Shown here piece by piece: positions 33,335 to 42,097 of a DNA stretch of 64,000 bases; within the stretch, counting starts at the first letter, position 1, and every line of letters begins with the position of its first letter. The translations under genes and the position numbers were made by a program. The stretch comes from Phaeobacter cretensis (GTDB lineage: Bacteria; Pseudomonadota; Alphaproteobacteria; Rhodobacterales; Rhodobacteraceae). The stretch spans positions 434,001-498,000 of the forward strand of contig NZ_JBKBEU010000001.1 in the NCBI RefSeq assembly GCF_047372505.1. Direction: 5' to 3'. The notes below the pieces were generated by a model. That model saw only the letters and a list, made by a program, of their open reading frames with translations. It searched no databases and was not told where the DNA came from.

Positions 33335-34110
33335 CGGACGATCAATCTAGCGGCCAGGGGCTGAAGTCACTGGACACCGCGCTTGGCGTCCTGGCCTTAG
33401 TCGCCCGTTACAACGCCCCACAAACGCTATCAACCATTGCCAGCGACTGCGGCATGAGTCCAAGCAAAGCGCACCGCTATCTGGCATCTTTTGTGCAGGC
33501 GGGTCTGATCAAACAAGAAGGTCGCTCGGGTAGATACGGCATCGGGCCTGAAGCGCTGCAACTTGGTGTCACGGCGATTGCCCAGCATGACTTTGTCGAT
33601 GACGCCGCTGACGGGCTGGCGGACCTGGTTGATGAAACAGGAATGACCGCCCTTGTGACGGTTTGGGCAAATGAAGGCGCCACAGTCGTGCGCTGGAAAC
33701 GCGGGCCGACGCCGACAGACACCGCGATTGGGTTGGGCACGACGATGCCGTTGCTGAACTCGGCGACTGGGCATGTGTTTTTGGCATGGGCACCAAAAGC
33801 TGCCATGTTGGATGTCGCCAAACGGCAAATGCGGCTGCTGGCGCGAAATCCGCTGGGGCGGGACAGCGCGCCGACATCCAAGGCGGAGCTGGACACGTTG
33901 ATCAAAAAAACGCGCGCCCGCGGCTTTGCGGCCGTCACCGGATACTACATCCCCGGCTTGGTCGCCGTCGCGGCACCCATTCTTGACTGGCAAGGTGAAG
34001 CGCAGGCGGCTGTCACATTGGTCGGGATTGATCCGGAGGCGACGCGCGCAGACAGTCAAGCTGTCTCGCAAATCCTAGCATTCTGCGAAAAGCGGTCCCT
34101 CGCGACTTAG
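33331..34110 (+). CDS. IclR family transcriptional regulator
   Basis: A 259-residue IclR protein: winged helix LDTALGVLALVARYNAPQTLSTIASDCGMSPSKAHRYLASFVQAGLI at about 14-60, then an effector domain with VTVWANEGATVVRWKRGPT, LLNSATGHVFLAW and RGFAAVTGYYIPGLVAVAAPI. Its ATG overlaps the thioesterase stop. It most likely regulates the divergent gentisate operon and its own unit in response to salicylate, gentisate or a CoA ester. Confidence 0.88.
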   Translation: MTDDQSSGQGLKSLDTALGVLALVARYNAPQTLSTIASDCGMSPSKAHRYLASFVQAGLIKQEGRSGRYGIGPEALQLGVTAIAQHDFVDDAADGLADLVDETGMTALVTVWANEGATVVRWKRGPTPTDTAIGLGTTMPLLNSATGHVFLAWAPKAAMLDVAKRQMRLLARNPLGRDSAPTSKAELDTLIKKTRARGFAAVTGYYIPGLVAVAAPILDWQGEAQAAVTLVGIDPEATRADSQAVSQILAFCEKRSLAT

Positions 34111-34165
34111 CAGGTTAGCCGCGCGTCTAATCGACCTTGGGCCAGTCACCAAATGCTTCGCAGCA

Positions 34166-34197
34166 GGCCTCCGCTCAGTCATCTCAGAGCGGAGGCC
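34166..34197 (+). terminator. Stem-loop after the IclR gene
   Basis: GGCCTCCGCTC and GAGCGGAGGCC pair perfectly over 11 bp around a 10-nt loop, 55 bases after the IclR stop. No T-run follows, so termination strength is uncertain. Confidence 0.5.
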
Positions 34198-35138
34198 CTG
34201 CCGAGAGTTTCATCAGGATCGTTCAACGCAGCGCAAGGCTCTGAAGGGCCGTGTCGATCAAGACCGGCCGGTTGCCGGATCAGTCTGTTGTCAAAACGTT
34301 CCCCTGAAACCGGTAAGCAAGTGCCGCCGTTGCCCCCTGCCCTTAGCCAAGGTTCAATGGTGTGACTGTTGGGTCAATGCGCTGCGGGGTAAATGACTTC
34401 GTCCCTTTGCAGGGTTAGCGAAATCCCTAGTTCGCTCCGGTTCCGACGCGCTGCAATCCAACCAACTTTGCACGATCGCCAAGCACCCGACGCGGCACGC
34501 CAGAAGGTGATTTCACGTTGCACACACAGCGCACACGACGCCACCTAACCGATTGAATTTAGGTATTAATCCGTCCAACCCATCATTGGCCCAACACTGA
34601 GCCGAGCAGATTAATCAATTTTTTAAATCAGAGACATAACAGGAAGTCCGTGGTTTCGTTACTTTGACGCATTTCCTGTGGTTCACCTCGATTTGCGGCG
34701 GTTTCCGTGGGTTTCCAGAGAACGCTTGCTACCAAACGGCAGCTTTATACGCGGCCTGCATCCCCAAGTAAGGGACCCTGCTGGTACGGTCGCCGTTAAC
34801 TTCCGACCCGGACTTCACAAGACTCTCTCATGCAATTTCCAGCTGGAACAAGACAGCACCAACTCCTCATAGCCGACTAAGGAAGAAGGTCATATCTCAG
34901 TCCACTCAACACAGTTCCGCAAGCCATTTGAAGGAATCTCGCGCAATCAATCTGCGGGTTCACCCTTCACGTCCCAGTCACTGGCGTTCACCGGGGCATC
35001 ACCAAGACGTTTGAAACCCCAAAAATCCGAAACGTCCACCAAACGTTCAATTGCCAAAAGCAAAAGGGAAGCGCCAAGGCCGACGAGGAACTCTCGCGAG
35101 CCGACAGATTGGTCTTCAGAACCATTCTACGAGATCAC
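34198..35138. other. Accessory intergenic region without supported genes
   Basis: Nearly a kilobase with no gene I can support. Base composition falls in places (34560-34640) and short open frames lack recognisable domains. It contains the right copy of the imperfect direct repeat (34523-34564) and ends at a transposase fragment. It looks like decayed accessory sequence. Confidence 0.4.
34523..34564 (+). repeat. Imperfect direct repeat, right copy
   Basis: CACACAGC, then GCACAC, GCCACCTAACC and ATTGA, in the same order and orientation as 2641-2685, with small gaps. It lies just after the gentisate block. Confidence 0.4.
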
Positions 35139-35303
35139 CTAACGGCACAGCTCCGTGATGCTGTCTTCGCCTTTCAGACCGTCCAACATGATCCTGATCT
35201 TCTCTTCCGCTGAATACTGTTTGCGTGCCGAACGACGAATGTCTTCGACGCCTTTTCGCCGTGGCTCCGCTTCGTGCCGGGTTTCTGTCTCATCTTTACT
35301 CCC
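35139..35303 (-). pseudogene. IS3-type transposase OrfA fragment
   Basis: On the minus strand an open stretch of about 54 codons reads DETETRHEAEPRRKGVEDIR, then ARKQYSAEEKIRIMLDGLKG and EDSITELCR, ending in TAG. This is the N-terminal helix-turn-helix opening of an IS3-family OrfA. The usual ATG position reads GGG and the protein stops after the first helix-turn-helix, so it is a fragment. IS-end-like sequence may extend to about 35365. No OrfB with a DDE domain is found. Confidence 0.6.
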
Positions 35304-35439
35304 TGGTGGTTGCGATGCGCCAGAAACTCTCTCTTATCAAATCACCCTAAACTGTCACATCCGCGCTGACGTCAAACATACCAGGCAAGAGGGTATCATC
35401 CGGTCTGGTCGATACTGACACGGTTTCAACGAATTATCC

Positions 35440-35946
35440 TAGTGTCAAACAAGATCCAAGCATACGTGTAGAGCGCGTCCCGGTCGGCGATGTCGGCGCG
35501 TCGCGGCCCCTTTGGCTCGCCCAACATCATCGTCACCAAAGTGTTTCTCCCAACCTTGGCCCATGGGTGGGGGATGAATGCTTCTGGAAATTCATCGAAG
35601 ACTTACTGATCGCCGCAGCCGTCGATGGATTGCTCTTCGCGGTCAATCAAGACGAAAAACCGATCGGATTTGTTAGCGCCGCGATATACCGTGCGGATGA
35701 GATGGAAGGATACTCCGACGCTTGGGCCAGAGGTGCAAGAATTGCCGAAACAAAATTCCCGGTGGTTGATGAATGTTCCCGCGGACAGGGCATTGGATCT
35801 GCCATACCTGCTGCAATTGAACGTAAAGTATCCATGCCGGGGCAAATGATCATCTTATCGGTGCGCTGGCACAAAACCTTGATACCGTCAGCTTCTATGA
35901 ATCAAAGGGGTTTCAACCCGCCTGGTTAGAATTGATAAGAACTTAA
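35440..35946 (+). pseudogene. GNAT acetyltransferase, start lost and frameshifted
   Basis: Frame 2 from about 35440 reads through PLWLAQHHRHQSVSPNLGPW (an early GNAT segment), IGFVSAAIYR and the acetyl-CoA loop VVDECSRGQGIGSAIPAAIE. Near 35865 similarity jumps frame to GALAQNLDTVSFYESKGFQP and ends at TAA 35944-35946, so one indel disrupts the C-terminus. No ATG, GTG or TTG precedes the first homologous residues in frame; the GTG at 35567 would remove a third of the domain. The transposase fragment directly upstream may have taken the start. Likely inactive. Confidence 0.65.
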
Positions 35947-36245
35947 GTTCAGGGCCACCATCAATCGAGTTGGATGTCTGACTTGCCGCAAATCCAAGTT
36001 GGTTTTGCACAGCTCAAGCCGGATGGCATCAAGTGCCTTTTTGTAGGCACAAGTTATGTCGGGCTCAGGGTTGCTTCCAATCATATGGAACAGCACTGCA
36101 ACGAGCACTTTTAGAGAGAAATTTCGTATTATCTCTATAATATCAGCTCACATCGTGGCTAAGATTCTTCGCGCGACACCCAAAATCATGTTTCACAATC
36201 CCCCTACTACAGCTGCGGCAACAGGGGTCATTGCATGCTGTGTGG

Positions 36246-36719
36246 CTATTTGTGCTGCCCGCGACTTGACCACTTATCAATTTGGCGTCTTTCCCAGTTT
36301 ACATCATAGAAAGACAATATTTCAAACGCCGCCAGGCCATGGGACGCTACGCCAAGTCCCCAACCGACCGATGGCCAAATAAACCAGAGATTGTCAGACT
36401 GAAAGTACATGTTGCCCGCAGCCATGACCACGACCGAAACGATATATAGGACCAAATGGCTGTAAAAGCCTTTGATGTCGCGCGCATATTCTACCGCCTT
36501 GCGCTCGTTATCTGGCAACTCATTTTCTGTGTACACGCTTTTCTCCTTTGCAATGGTGGCCACATCCACCTCAAACACCGAAGCCAAAGCACAAAGCGTC
36601 TCAAGACTTGCATTCCCTCCGCGCTCAACCCGCTGAATTGTTCGGACACTGAGTTCACTGACCTCGGCCAGAGTTTCCTGGGACCATCCTCTTTTAATGC
36701 GCAATTTACGGATTAGCAT
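36246..36719 (-). CDS. Small XRE-type HTH protein with a 2TM domain
   Basis: The 157-residue protein from ATG 36719 (GAGGAGTGATCAA upstream) combines an XRE/Cro helix-turn-helix (RKLRIKRGWSQETLAEVSELSVRTIQRVERGG, about 4-35) with a C-terminal 2TM domain: DIKGFYSHLVLYIVSVVVMAAGN and an IWPSVGWGLGVASHGLAAF span. Such proteins are thought to sense or anchor at the membrane; targets are unknown. The gene stands alone in the accessory stretch. A further N-terminal extension has no ribosome site. Confidence 0.75.
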   Translation of the reverse strand: MLIRKLRIKRGWSQETLAEVSELSVRTIQRVERGGNASLETLCALASVFEVDVATIAKEKSVYTENELPDNERKAVEYARDIKGFYSHLVLYIVSVVVMAAGNMYFQSDNLWFIWPSVGWGLGVASHGLAAFEILSFYDVNWERRQIDKWSSRGQHK

Positions 36720-37211
36720 TTGATCACTCCTCGGGCATTTGAGTATCGGCAAAGCAAATATTGAACATGCACCAACCTAAACACCACGACAGCAACCTGT
36801 CAGTATATGTCACGACCACGACTCGACAGTCGCCAGTGCTGACAGCTGCGATTGGTCCTTTTACAAAAGTCAGCCTAGTCCACGCTGCTTAGAGCCTTGC
36901 TGAAATCTCTCTAGATCTCGCACCAATAACCGGTGTTTGTATTGCAACGCAGTCTTTCCCAGCTGTGTTCCTAAGGCGCAGACCTGACTGTATATTGCTG
37001 CGGAATGGACGGTGAGTTTCCCCACTGAACCCCTACCGTTTGCAAGGATGGGCCGTTAGCGATTTTGCAGCAAGTTCTGCATTTCTCAAAGGCGGCCTCC
37101 GCTACTCCATCAACATTGCGACATTTACCCTCTCTTCCATTCTTCATCCGCCACTGGACCCCCGCCCCCGGCTTCCCTATATAAATGGTCAGGAAACGAA
37201 CTGAGGCACTT
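36720..37211. other. Intergenic region before sufT-like gene
   Basis: About 490 bases with no supported gene. It marks the change from the worn accessory region to core-like DNA. CCCTATATAAATGG near 37174-37187 may be part of the promoter for the SufT-like gene. Confidence 0.35.
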
Positions 37212-37574
37212 ATGACCAACGCACCCGAGCCGCTGGAAGGCACACCGCTGATCGCACCCTCCTCTGTCAGCCACGCGCTGTACGAGCCGGTGGTTGAGGC
37301 TTGCCGGTCAGTCTATGACCCCGAAATTCCTGTGAACATCTATGAGCTGGGCCTGATCTACACGATTGATATCTCATCCGAAAATGACGTCAAAATTATC
37401 ATGACACTGACAGCGCCCGGCTGCCCGGTGGCTGGTGAAATGCCGGGATGGATTGTTGATGCGGTCTCACCGGTGGCCGGCGTCAAAAGCTGCGATGTCG
37501 AACTGACTTGGGAGCCACCCTGGGGTATGGATATGATGTCAGATGAGGCCCGGCTCGAACTCGGCTTTATGTGA
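37212..37574 (+). CDS. SufT-like (DUF59/MIP18) Fe-S assembly protein
   Basis: A 120-residue MIP18-family protein: CRSVYDPEIPVNIYELGLIY (DPEIPVNI is the family core), IIMTLTAPGCPVAGEMPGWI with the conserved TAPGCP cysteine, and a C-terminal VELTWEPPWGMDMMSDEARL. SufT-type proteins help deliver iron-sulfur clusters. GAGGCACTT precedes ATG 37212; nine extra upstream codons are not supported. The SufA-like carrier at 39195 is its functional neighbour, though a phosphodiesterase gene lies between. Confidence 0.85.
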   Translation: MTNAPEPLEGTPLIAPSSVSHALYEPVVEACRSVYDPEIPVNIYELGLIYTIDISSENDVKIIMTLTAPGCPVAGEMPGWIVDAVSPVAGVKSCDVELTWEPPWGMDMMSDEARLELGFM

Positions 37575-37635
37575 CCGGCGCCGCGGCCCCGCCCTCCCGG
37601 ATGGGCGCGCGTGGGAGCAGCGTTGATTTTGAAAG

Positions 37636-37665
37636 CGCGGCATGGCATTTCCCCTGCCGCGTTTT
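37636..37665 (+). terminator. Terminator after sufT-like gene
   Basis: CGCGGCA and TGCCGCG pair around a 12-nt loop and are followed by TTTTC, about 60 bases after the stop. Confidence 0.65.
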
Positions 37666-37868
37666 CTATGTGTGATTGCCTGATGTGGCGCACCTGATAC
37701 CAGACATGAGTGACAACAGACGATCACAAGACCTCTTGCACCTTCAGGCCAAGCACTTTTAACATCCTCCAATAATCCGCTGTGCCTCTCAGCCGCAGCC
37801 GTTCTGTGTCAGGTCTTACCATTGGGCATCAGACCACAGAGCGACCTTATTATTTGGAGTTCCTCATT

Positions 37869-39125
37869 TTGCACCGCATCCCCGCCGTCTGCGCCCGCGC
37901 TTTTGCGCTTACGATTGCTGCTTCATCGCTGCTCAACCCAGCCTTAGCCGAAACACCCGAGGCCAAGACTGCCCTCAGCTACGGTCCCCGCCCGGCCCAT
38001 CTGATTGCAGCCCTTCCCGACGGCGCATTGAAATCTAGATTGCAGTCCTGCGCCGGACAGACACCACAGACCACAGAATTTTCCATCGGCCACCGAGGCG
38101 CGCCTCTGATGTTTCCCGAGCACACGGTCGAGGGCAACCGTGCGGCGGCTGCCATGGGCGCGGGGATTCTGGAGTGCGACGTGACCTTTACCAAGGATCT
38201 GGAGCTGGTCTGCCGGCACTCCCAGAATGACCTGCACACCACCACCGATATCCTCACCAGTGATCTGGCGGGCCGCTGTACCCAACCCTTCACGGCCACC
38301 ACCGCAGATGCGCCAGCCTTGGCAGAGTGCCGTACCAGTGATCTGACGCTGGCTGAACTGAAAACGCTGCACCCCAAAATGGACAGCCGCGATCCCAAAG
38401 CCAGCACCGCCAAGGCTTATCAGGGCGGTCTCTCTCCCTGGCGCAGCACGCTTTATCAGAGCGGGACAACCCTGCTCACCCACGCCGAAAGCATTTCTCT
38501 CTTTGCAGATCTCGGTGCGCGTTTCATGCCTGAGCTGAAAGCCCCCGTCGTCGTCATGCCTTTCAACGAAATGACTCAAGAAGACTACGCCCAAAAGCTG
38601 GTCGATGCCTATGTGGATGCTGGCATTCCTGCAGCTGATGTCTGGGCCCAGAGCTTCAATCTCAGTGATATCAAATATTGGCTGGCTCATACGCCAGAGT
38701 TTGGACGCCAAGCTGTCTATCTTGATGACCGTTTTGCACGCCATGATGAAGACGAGGGTCAGGTCGACCCGATGGATCCGGCAACCTTCCGCCCTTCGAT
38801 GCAGGAGCTGAAGGATATGGGCCTTAACTACATCGCGCCGCCCATCTGGATGCTGCTTACCCTGGAAAACGGCCAAATGGTCCCGTCCCCCTATGCCAAA
38901 GCCGCCAACGCGGCCGATCTGAAGATAATCACCTGGACCCTCGAACGTTCCGGTCCGCTGAAAAACGGTGGAGGCTGGTACTTCCAGTCAGTGGCTGACG
39001 CCGTGACCTCAGATGGGGCCACCTATCAAGTTCTGGATGCCCTTGCCCAAGATGTCGGTGTGGTTGGTGTCTTTTCAGACTGGCCCGCAACAGTCACCTA
39101 TTATGCCAATTGCATGGGCTTGTGA
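37869..39125 (+). CDS. Glycerophosphodiester phosphodiesterase, exported
   Basis: The product (about 418 residues) is a GDPD-fold phosphodiesterase that releases glycerol 3-phosphate from glycerophosphodiesters. TTG 37869, with GGAG nine bases upstream, begins a good signal peptide (HRIPAVCARAFALTIAASS, cleaved after ALA), indicating a periplasmic enzyme. Catalytic residues are in IGHRGAPLMFPEHT (the His-Arg pair and Glu) and ILECDVTFTKD; the second His is in LVCRHSQNDL. Insertions between early blades make it longer than E. coli GlpQ. It stands between two iron-sulfur assembly genes without obvious functional link. Confidence 0.85.
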   Translation: MHRIPAVCARAFALTIAASSLLNPALAETPEAKTALSYGPRPAHLIAALPDGALKSRLQSCAGQTPQTTEFSIGHRGAPLMFPEHTVEGNRAAAAMGAGILECDVTFTKDLELVCRHSQNDLHTTTDILTSDLAGRCTQPFTATTADAPALAECRTSDLTLAELKTLHPKMDSRDPKASTAKAYQGGLSPWRSTLYQSGTTLLTHAESISLFADLGARFMPELKAPVVVMPFNEMTQEDYAQKLVDAYVDAGIPAADVWAQSFNLSDIKYWLAHTPEFGRQAVYLDDRFARHDEDEGQVDPMDPATFRPSMQELKDMGLNYIAPPIWMLLTLENGQMVPSPYAKAANAADLKIITWTLERSGPLKNGGGWYFQSVADAVTSDGATYQVLDALAQDVGVVGVFSDWPATVTYYANCMGL

Positions 39126-39194
39126 CATCAGCCCCCTTGAGCCTGAACCGCAGCCCCCCTAGATTAGGGGTAACGCGCGACATTGGAGACAGAC

Positions 39195-39554
39195 ATGTTC
39201 GGTATTCCCGGCAAACAAGCGGTGACCATCACCGAAAAGGCAGCAGCGCAGATCGCTAAGCTGATGAACACGGGCGGACATTCCGGCCTGCGCATCGGCG
39301 TTAAAAAGGGCGGCTGCGCCGGCATGGAATATACCATGGAATATGTCGATCAACCTGATCCAAATGACGAAGTAGTCGAACAGGACGGCGCACGGGTCCT
39401 GATTGCGCCAATGGCACAGATGTTCCTGTTCGGAACCGAAATAGACTATGAGGTCTCGTTGCTGGAGGCTGGGTTCAAATTCAACAACCCCAATGTCTCA
39501 GAGGCCTGTGGCTGCGGAGAATCGATCAGCTTCAAGGACATGCCCGCAGGCTGA
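39195..39554 (+). CDS. A-type Fe-S carrier (SufA/IscA-like)
   Basis: A 119-residue HesB/IscA-fold protein. The three cluster-ligand cysteines are in KKGGCAGMEY (near 40) and EACGCGESI near the C-terminus (C-G-C). The N-terminal VTITEKAAAQIAKLM is also typical. It receives and passes on [2Fe-2S] or [4Fe-4S] clusters. GGAGACAGAC precedes the ATG. A terminator follows at 39644. Confidence 0.9.
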   Translation: MFGIPGKQAVTITEKAAAQIAKLMNTGGHSGLRIGVKKGGCAGMEYTMEYVDQPDPNDEVVEQDGARVLIAPMAQMFLFGTEIDYEVSLLEAGFKFNNPNVSEACGCGESISFKDMPAG

Positions 39555-39643
39555 TTGCGCCAGCCCTCAGACCAGGGCCTGAACCCAATCTCGTACAGTC
39601 GACCGTCGGGCCCAACATGACGCCCAGACAACACAGTTCAGAA

Positions 39644-39670
39644 AGAGGCAGCACCCCTGCCTCTTTTTTT
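39644..39670 (+). terminator. Rho-independent terminator after the SufA-like gene
   Basis: AGAGGCAG and CTGCCTCT form an 8-bp stem around a short loop, directly followed by TTTTTTT. Confidence 0.85.
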
Positions 39671-39861
39671 GTGATCGTTTTCCGAACGCCATAGGTATTG
39701 TTCGACATATGTTGGTTGCAGTTACAGTGCTAAGACACGAATTGTTCCCCATTCCGAACAATGCTAGGACGGGCCGAACACTGTCATAACAGGTGCGGCA
39801 GTAAGCTGACTTGCAGACGAAGGCAGCGCAGGCCGCAACAAGACTTTGAGGAGATACGCAG

Positions 39862-40614
39862 ATGCGTCAGAAACTGGTCGCAGGCAACTGGAAGATGAAT
39901 GGCACCGCAAGCGCGCTGACCGAGCTGGGCAATCTCGCATATAGCTGCAAATCAGCAAAATCCGAGGTGCTGATCTGCCCGCCCTCAACGCTGATATACC
40001 GCGCCTCCAATGTCTGCGTGGACAGCAAGGTGGAAATCGGTGCGCAGGATTGTCACAGCGCCACATACGGTGCCCATACCGGCGATCTGAGCGCCGAAAT
40101 GCTTCATGATGCAGGCGCTACAGCAGTCATTCTCGGTCATTCCGAGCGTCGTGCCGATCACGCAGAGACGGATAAACTCGTCCGGGCCAAAGCCACAACC
40201 GCTATCGCAGCCGGTCTCACCGCGATTATCTGCGTCGGTGAAACACTGGTCGAACGCGAAGCAGGCAGGACAATGGATGTGGTGCGGGCGCAGCTCGAAG
40301 GCTCCCTCCCCGATGACAGCAGCGGCTCCAAAGTGGTTGTGGCCTATGAACCTGTCTGGGCAATCGGTACCGGCAAAGTGCCAACAGTTGAACAGATTGC
40401 TGAGGTCCACAGCGGCCTGCGCGCAAGTCTGGTCAAACGGTTTGGCGGCGAAACTGCAAAAGCCATCCGCCTGCTCTATGGCGGCTCTGTGAAATCCAGC
40501 AACGCCAAGGAAATTTTTGCCGTGGCAGAGGTCGACGGCGCTCTGGTTGGCGGCGCTAGCCTCAAGGCTGCCGACTTCGCCCCGATTGTATCGGCCCTCG
40601 ACGCCAGCGCATAA
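39862..40614 (+). CDS. tpiA: Triosephosphate isomerase
   Basis: The 250-residue TIM barrel interconverts dihydroxyacetone phosphate and glyceraldehyde 3-phosphate. Active-site residues are all visible: Asn9/Lys11 in GNWKMN, His93 in ILGHSERR, Glu163 in AYEPVWAIGTG with the closing loop, and the phosphate-binding LYGGSVK and GALVGGASL. Length is standard. GAGGAGATACGCAG precedes the ATG. Cytoplasmic, glycolytic/gluconeogenic; it fits the C4-dicarboxylate uptake genes downstream only by proximity. Confidence 0.97.
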   Translation: MRQKLVAGNWKMNGTASALTELGNLAYSCKSAKSEVLICPPSTLIYRASNVCVDSKVEIGAQDCHSATYGAHTGDLSAEMLHDAGATAVILGHSERRADHAETDKLVRAKATTAIAAGLTAIICVGETLVEREAGRTMDVVRAQLEGSLPDDSSGSKVVVAYEPVWAIGTGKVPTVEQIAEVHSGLRASLVKRFGGETAKAIRLLYGGSVKSSNAKEIFAVAEVDGALVGGASLKAADFAPIVSALDASA

Positions 40615-40638
40615 AACGCCTGCCATATTGACAAAAGC

Positions 40639-40668
40639 AAAGGCCCGGGAAAGCTCCCGGGCCTTTTT
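40639..40668. terminator. Bidirectional terminator between tpiA and dctM
   Basis: AAAGGCCCGGGA and CTCCCGGGCCTTTTT form a long perfect GC-rich stem with an A-run before and a T-run after, so it serves both converging genes. Confidence 0.9.
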
Positions 40669-40693
40669 CTTTTCAGATCCCTGATTTCGGGAT

Positions 40694-42097
40694 CTATTTG
40701 GTTATTATCTCAGGTCCCATCACCGCATTTGGCAACACGGTTGAGATCCAGGGAATGTAGGTGATCATAATCAGGAACACGAAGAGTACCGCAAGGAAAG
40801 GCAGTGCCGCACGGACCACCGCCATCATTGGCATGCCCGCAACCCCAGAGGTCACAAAGAGGTTTAGACCTACCGGCGGGGTAATCATGCCGATTTCCAT
40901 GTTCACAACCATGATAATGCCCAGATGGATAGGATCAATGCCAAGTTCGATGGCAATCGGGAACACCAGCGGTGCCACGATGACCAGCAAGCCTGATGGC
41001 TCCATAAACTGACCGCCGATCAGCAGGATCACGTTGACCACGATCAAGAACATGACCGGACCAAACCCTGCCGAAAGCATCGCCGTTGCGATCTGTTGCG
41101 GGACTTGCTCATCGGTCAACACATGCTTCAGGATCAACGCATTCGCGATCACGAACAACAGCGTCACCGTCAACTTGCCAGCCTCAAACAACGCGTGGCG
41201 TGTATCGGCATGAAAGAAGGACGGAACGAAATAAACCACCGTCTGCCCCAGCATCTTGGGTAACATGGTCAGGAACTGCGCCATGTCCTTAGGCTTGGGG
41301 GCTGATTTCAATGGCCCCATGTCGCGGTAGATAAATGTCGCCACAAAAAACGCATAGATCGACGCCACAGCCGCAGCTTCTGTCGGGGTAAAGATCCCGC
41401 CATAGATACCGCCCAGAATGATCCCAATCAGCAACAAGCCGACTGAAGCATTGCCCGCTGAGGCGGCAACTTCGCCCCAACCCAGCCATTCACCTTTGGG
41501 CAGGTTCTTGATCTTGGCCATCACGTAGATAGTCACCATCAGCATCAGACCAGCCATCAGGCCCGGAATGACACCAGCAAGGAACATACGCCCGACGGAG
41601 ACCTCAACCGCAGCGGCATAGACAACCATCACGATTGAGGGCGGGATCAGGATACCCAATGTACCCGCATTACAGATCACACCGGCTGCAAACTCCTTGG
41701 AGTAACCAACCTGACGCATACCTGCGATCACGATGGACCCGATGGCAACAACAGTCGCCGGCGACGAGCCAGAGAGCGCTGCGAACAACATGCAGGCAAA
41801 CACGCCTGCAATCGCCAGCCCGCCCGGCAGGTGGCCCACACAAGCAATAGAGAAGCGGATAATCCGCCGCGCAACACCGCCAGTGGTCATGAAAGACGAC
41901 GCCAGAATGAAGAACGGGATCGCCAATAAAGTGAAATGACCTTCAAAGGCTTCAAACAGTGTGCCCGCCACCGAAGCCAGAGAGCTGTCGGAGTAGATCA
42001 GTAGAAACAACGTCGAGCTGAGGCCAAGCGCCACTGCAATCGGAACACCGATCAGCAGAAGGCCAATGACCATGGAAAATAATAGAACGACGTCCAT
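40694..42097 (-). CDS. dctM: TRAP transporter large permease DctM
   Basis: A 467-residue, twelve-span TRAP large subunit. Signature segments include the opening VIGLLLIGVPIAVALGLSST, FACMLFAALSGSSPATVVAIG, and GTLGILIPPSIVMVVYAAA, and near the end NMEIGMITPPVGLNLFVTSG. It overlaps dctQ by one base (TAATG), and dctP lies upstream in the same operon. With dctBD adjacent, C4-dicarboxylates (succinate, malate, fumarate) are the likely substrates, taken up with Na+. Confidence 0.92.
   Translation of the reverse strand: MDVVLLFSMVIGLLLIGVPIAVALGLSSTLFLLIYSDSSLASVAGTLFEAFEGHFTLLAIPFFILASSFMTTGGVARRIIRFSIACVGHLPGGLAIAGVFACMLFAALSGSSPATVVAIGSIVIAGMRQVGYSKEFAAGVICNAGTLGILIPPSIVMVVYAAAVEVSVGRMFLAGVIPGLMAGLMLMVTIYVMAKIKNLPKGEWLGWGEVAASAGNASVGLLLIGIILGGIYGGIFTPTEAAAVASIYAFFVATFIYRDMGPLKSAPKPKDMAQFLTMLPKMLGQTVVYFVPSFFHADTRHALFEAGKLTVTLLFVIANALILKHVLTDEQVPQQIATAMLSAGFGPVMFLIVVNVILLIGGQFMEPSGLLVIVAPLVFPIAIELGIDPIHLGIIMVVNMEIGMITPPVGLNLFVTSGVAGMPMMAVVRAALPFLAVLFVFLIMITYIPWISTVLPNAVMGPEIITK

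Noticed and set aside
37944..38876. A 310-codon minus-strand open frame
   Set aside because: It lies antisense to the glycerophosphodiester phosphodiesterase and has no homology that I recognise.
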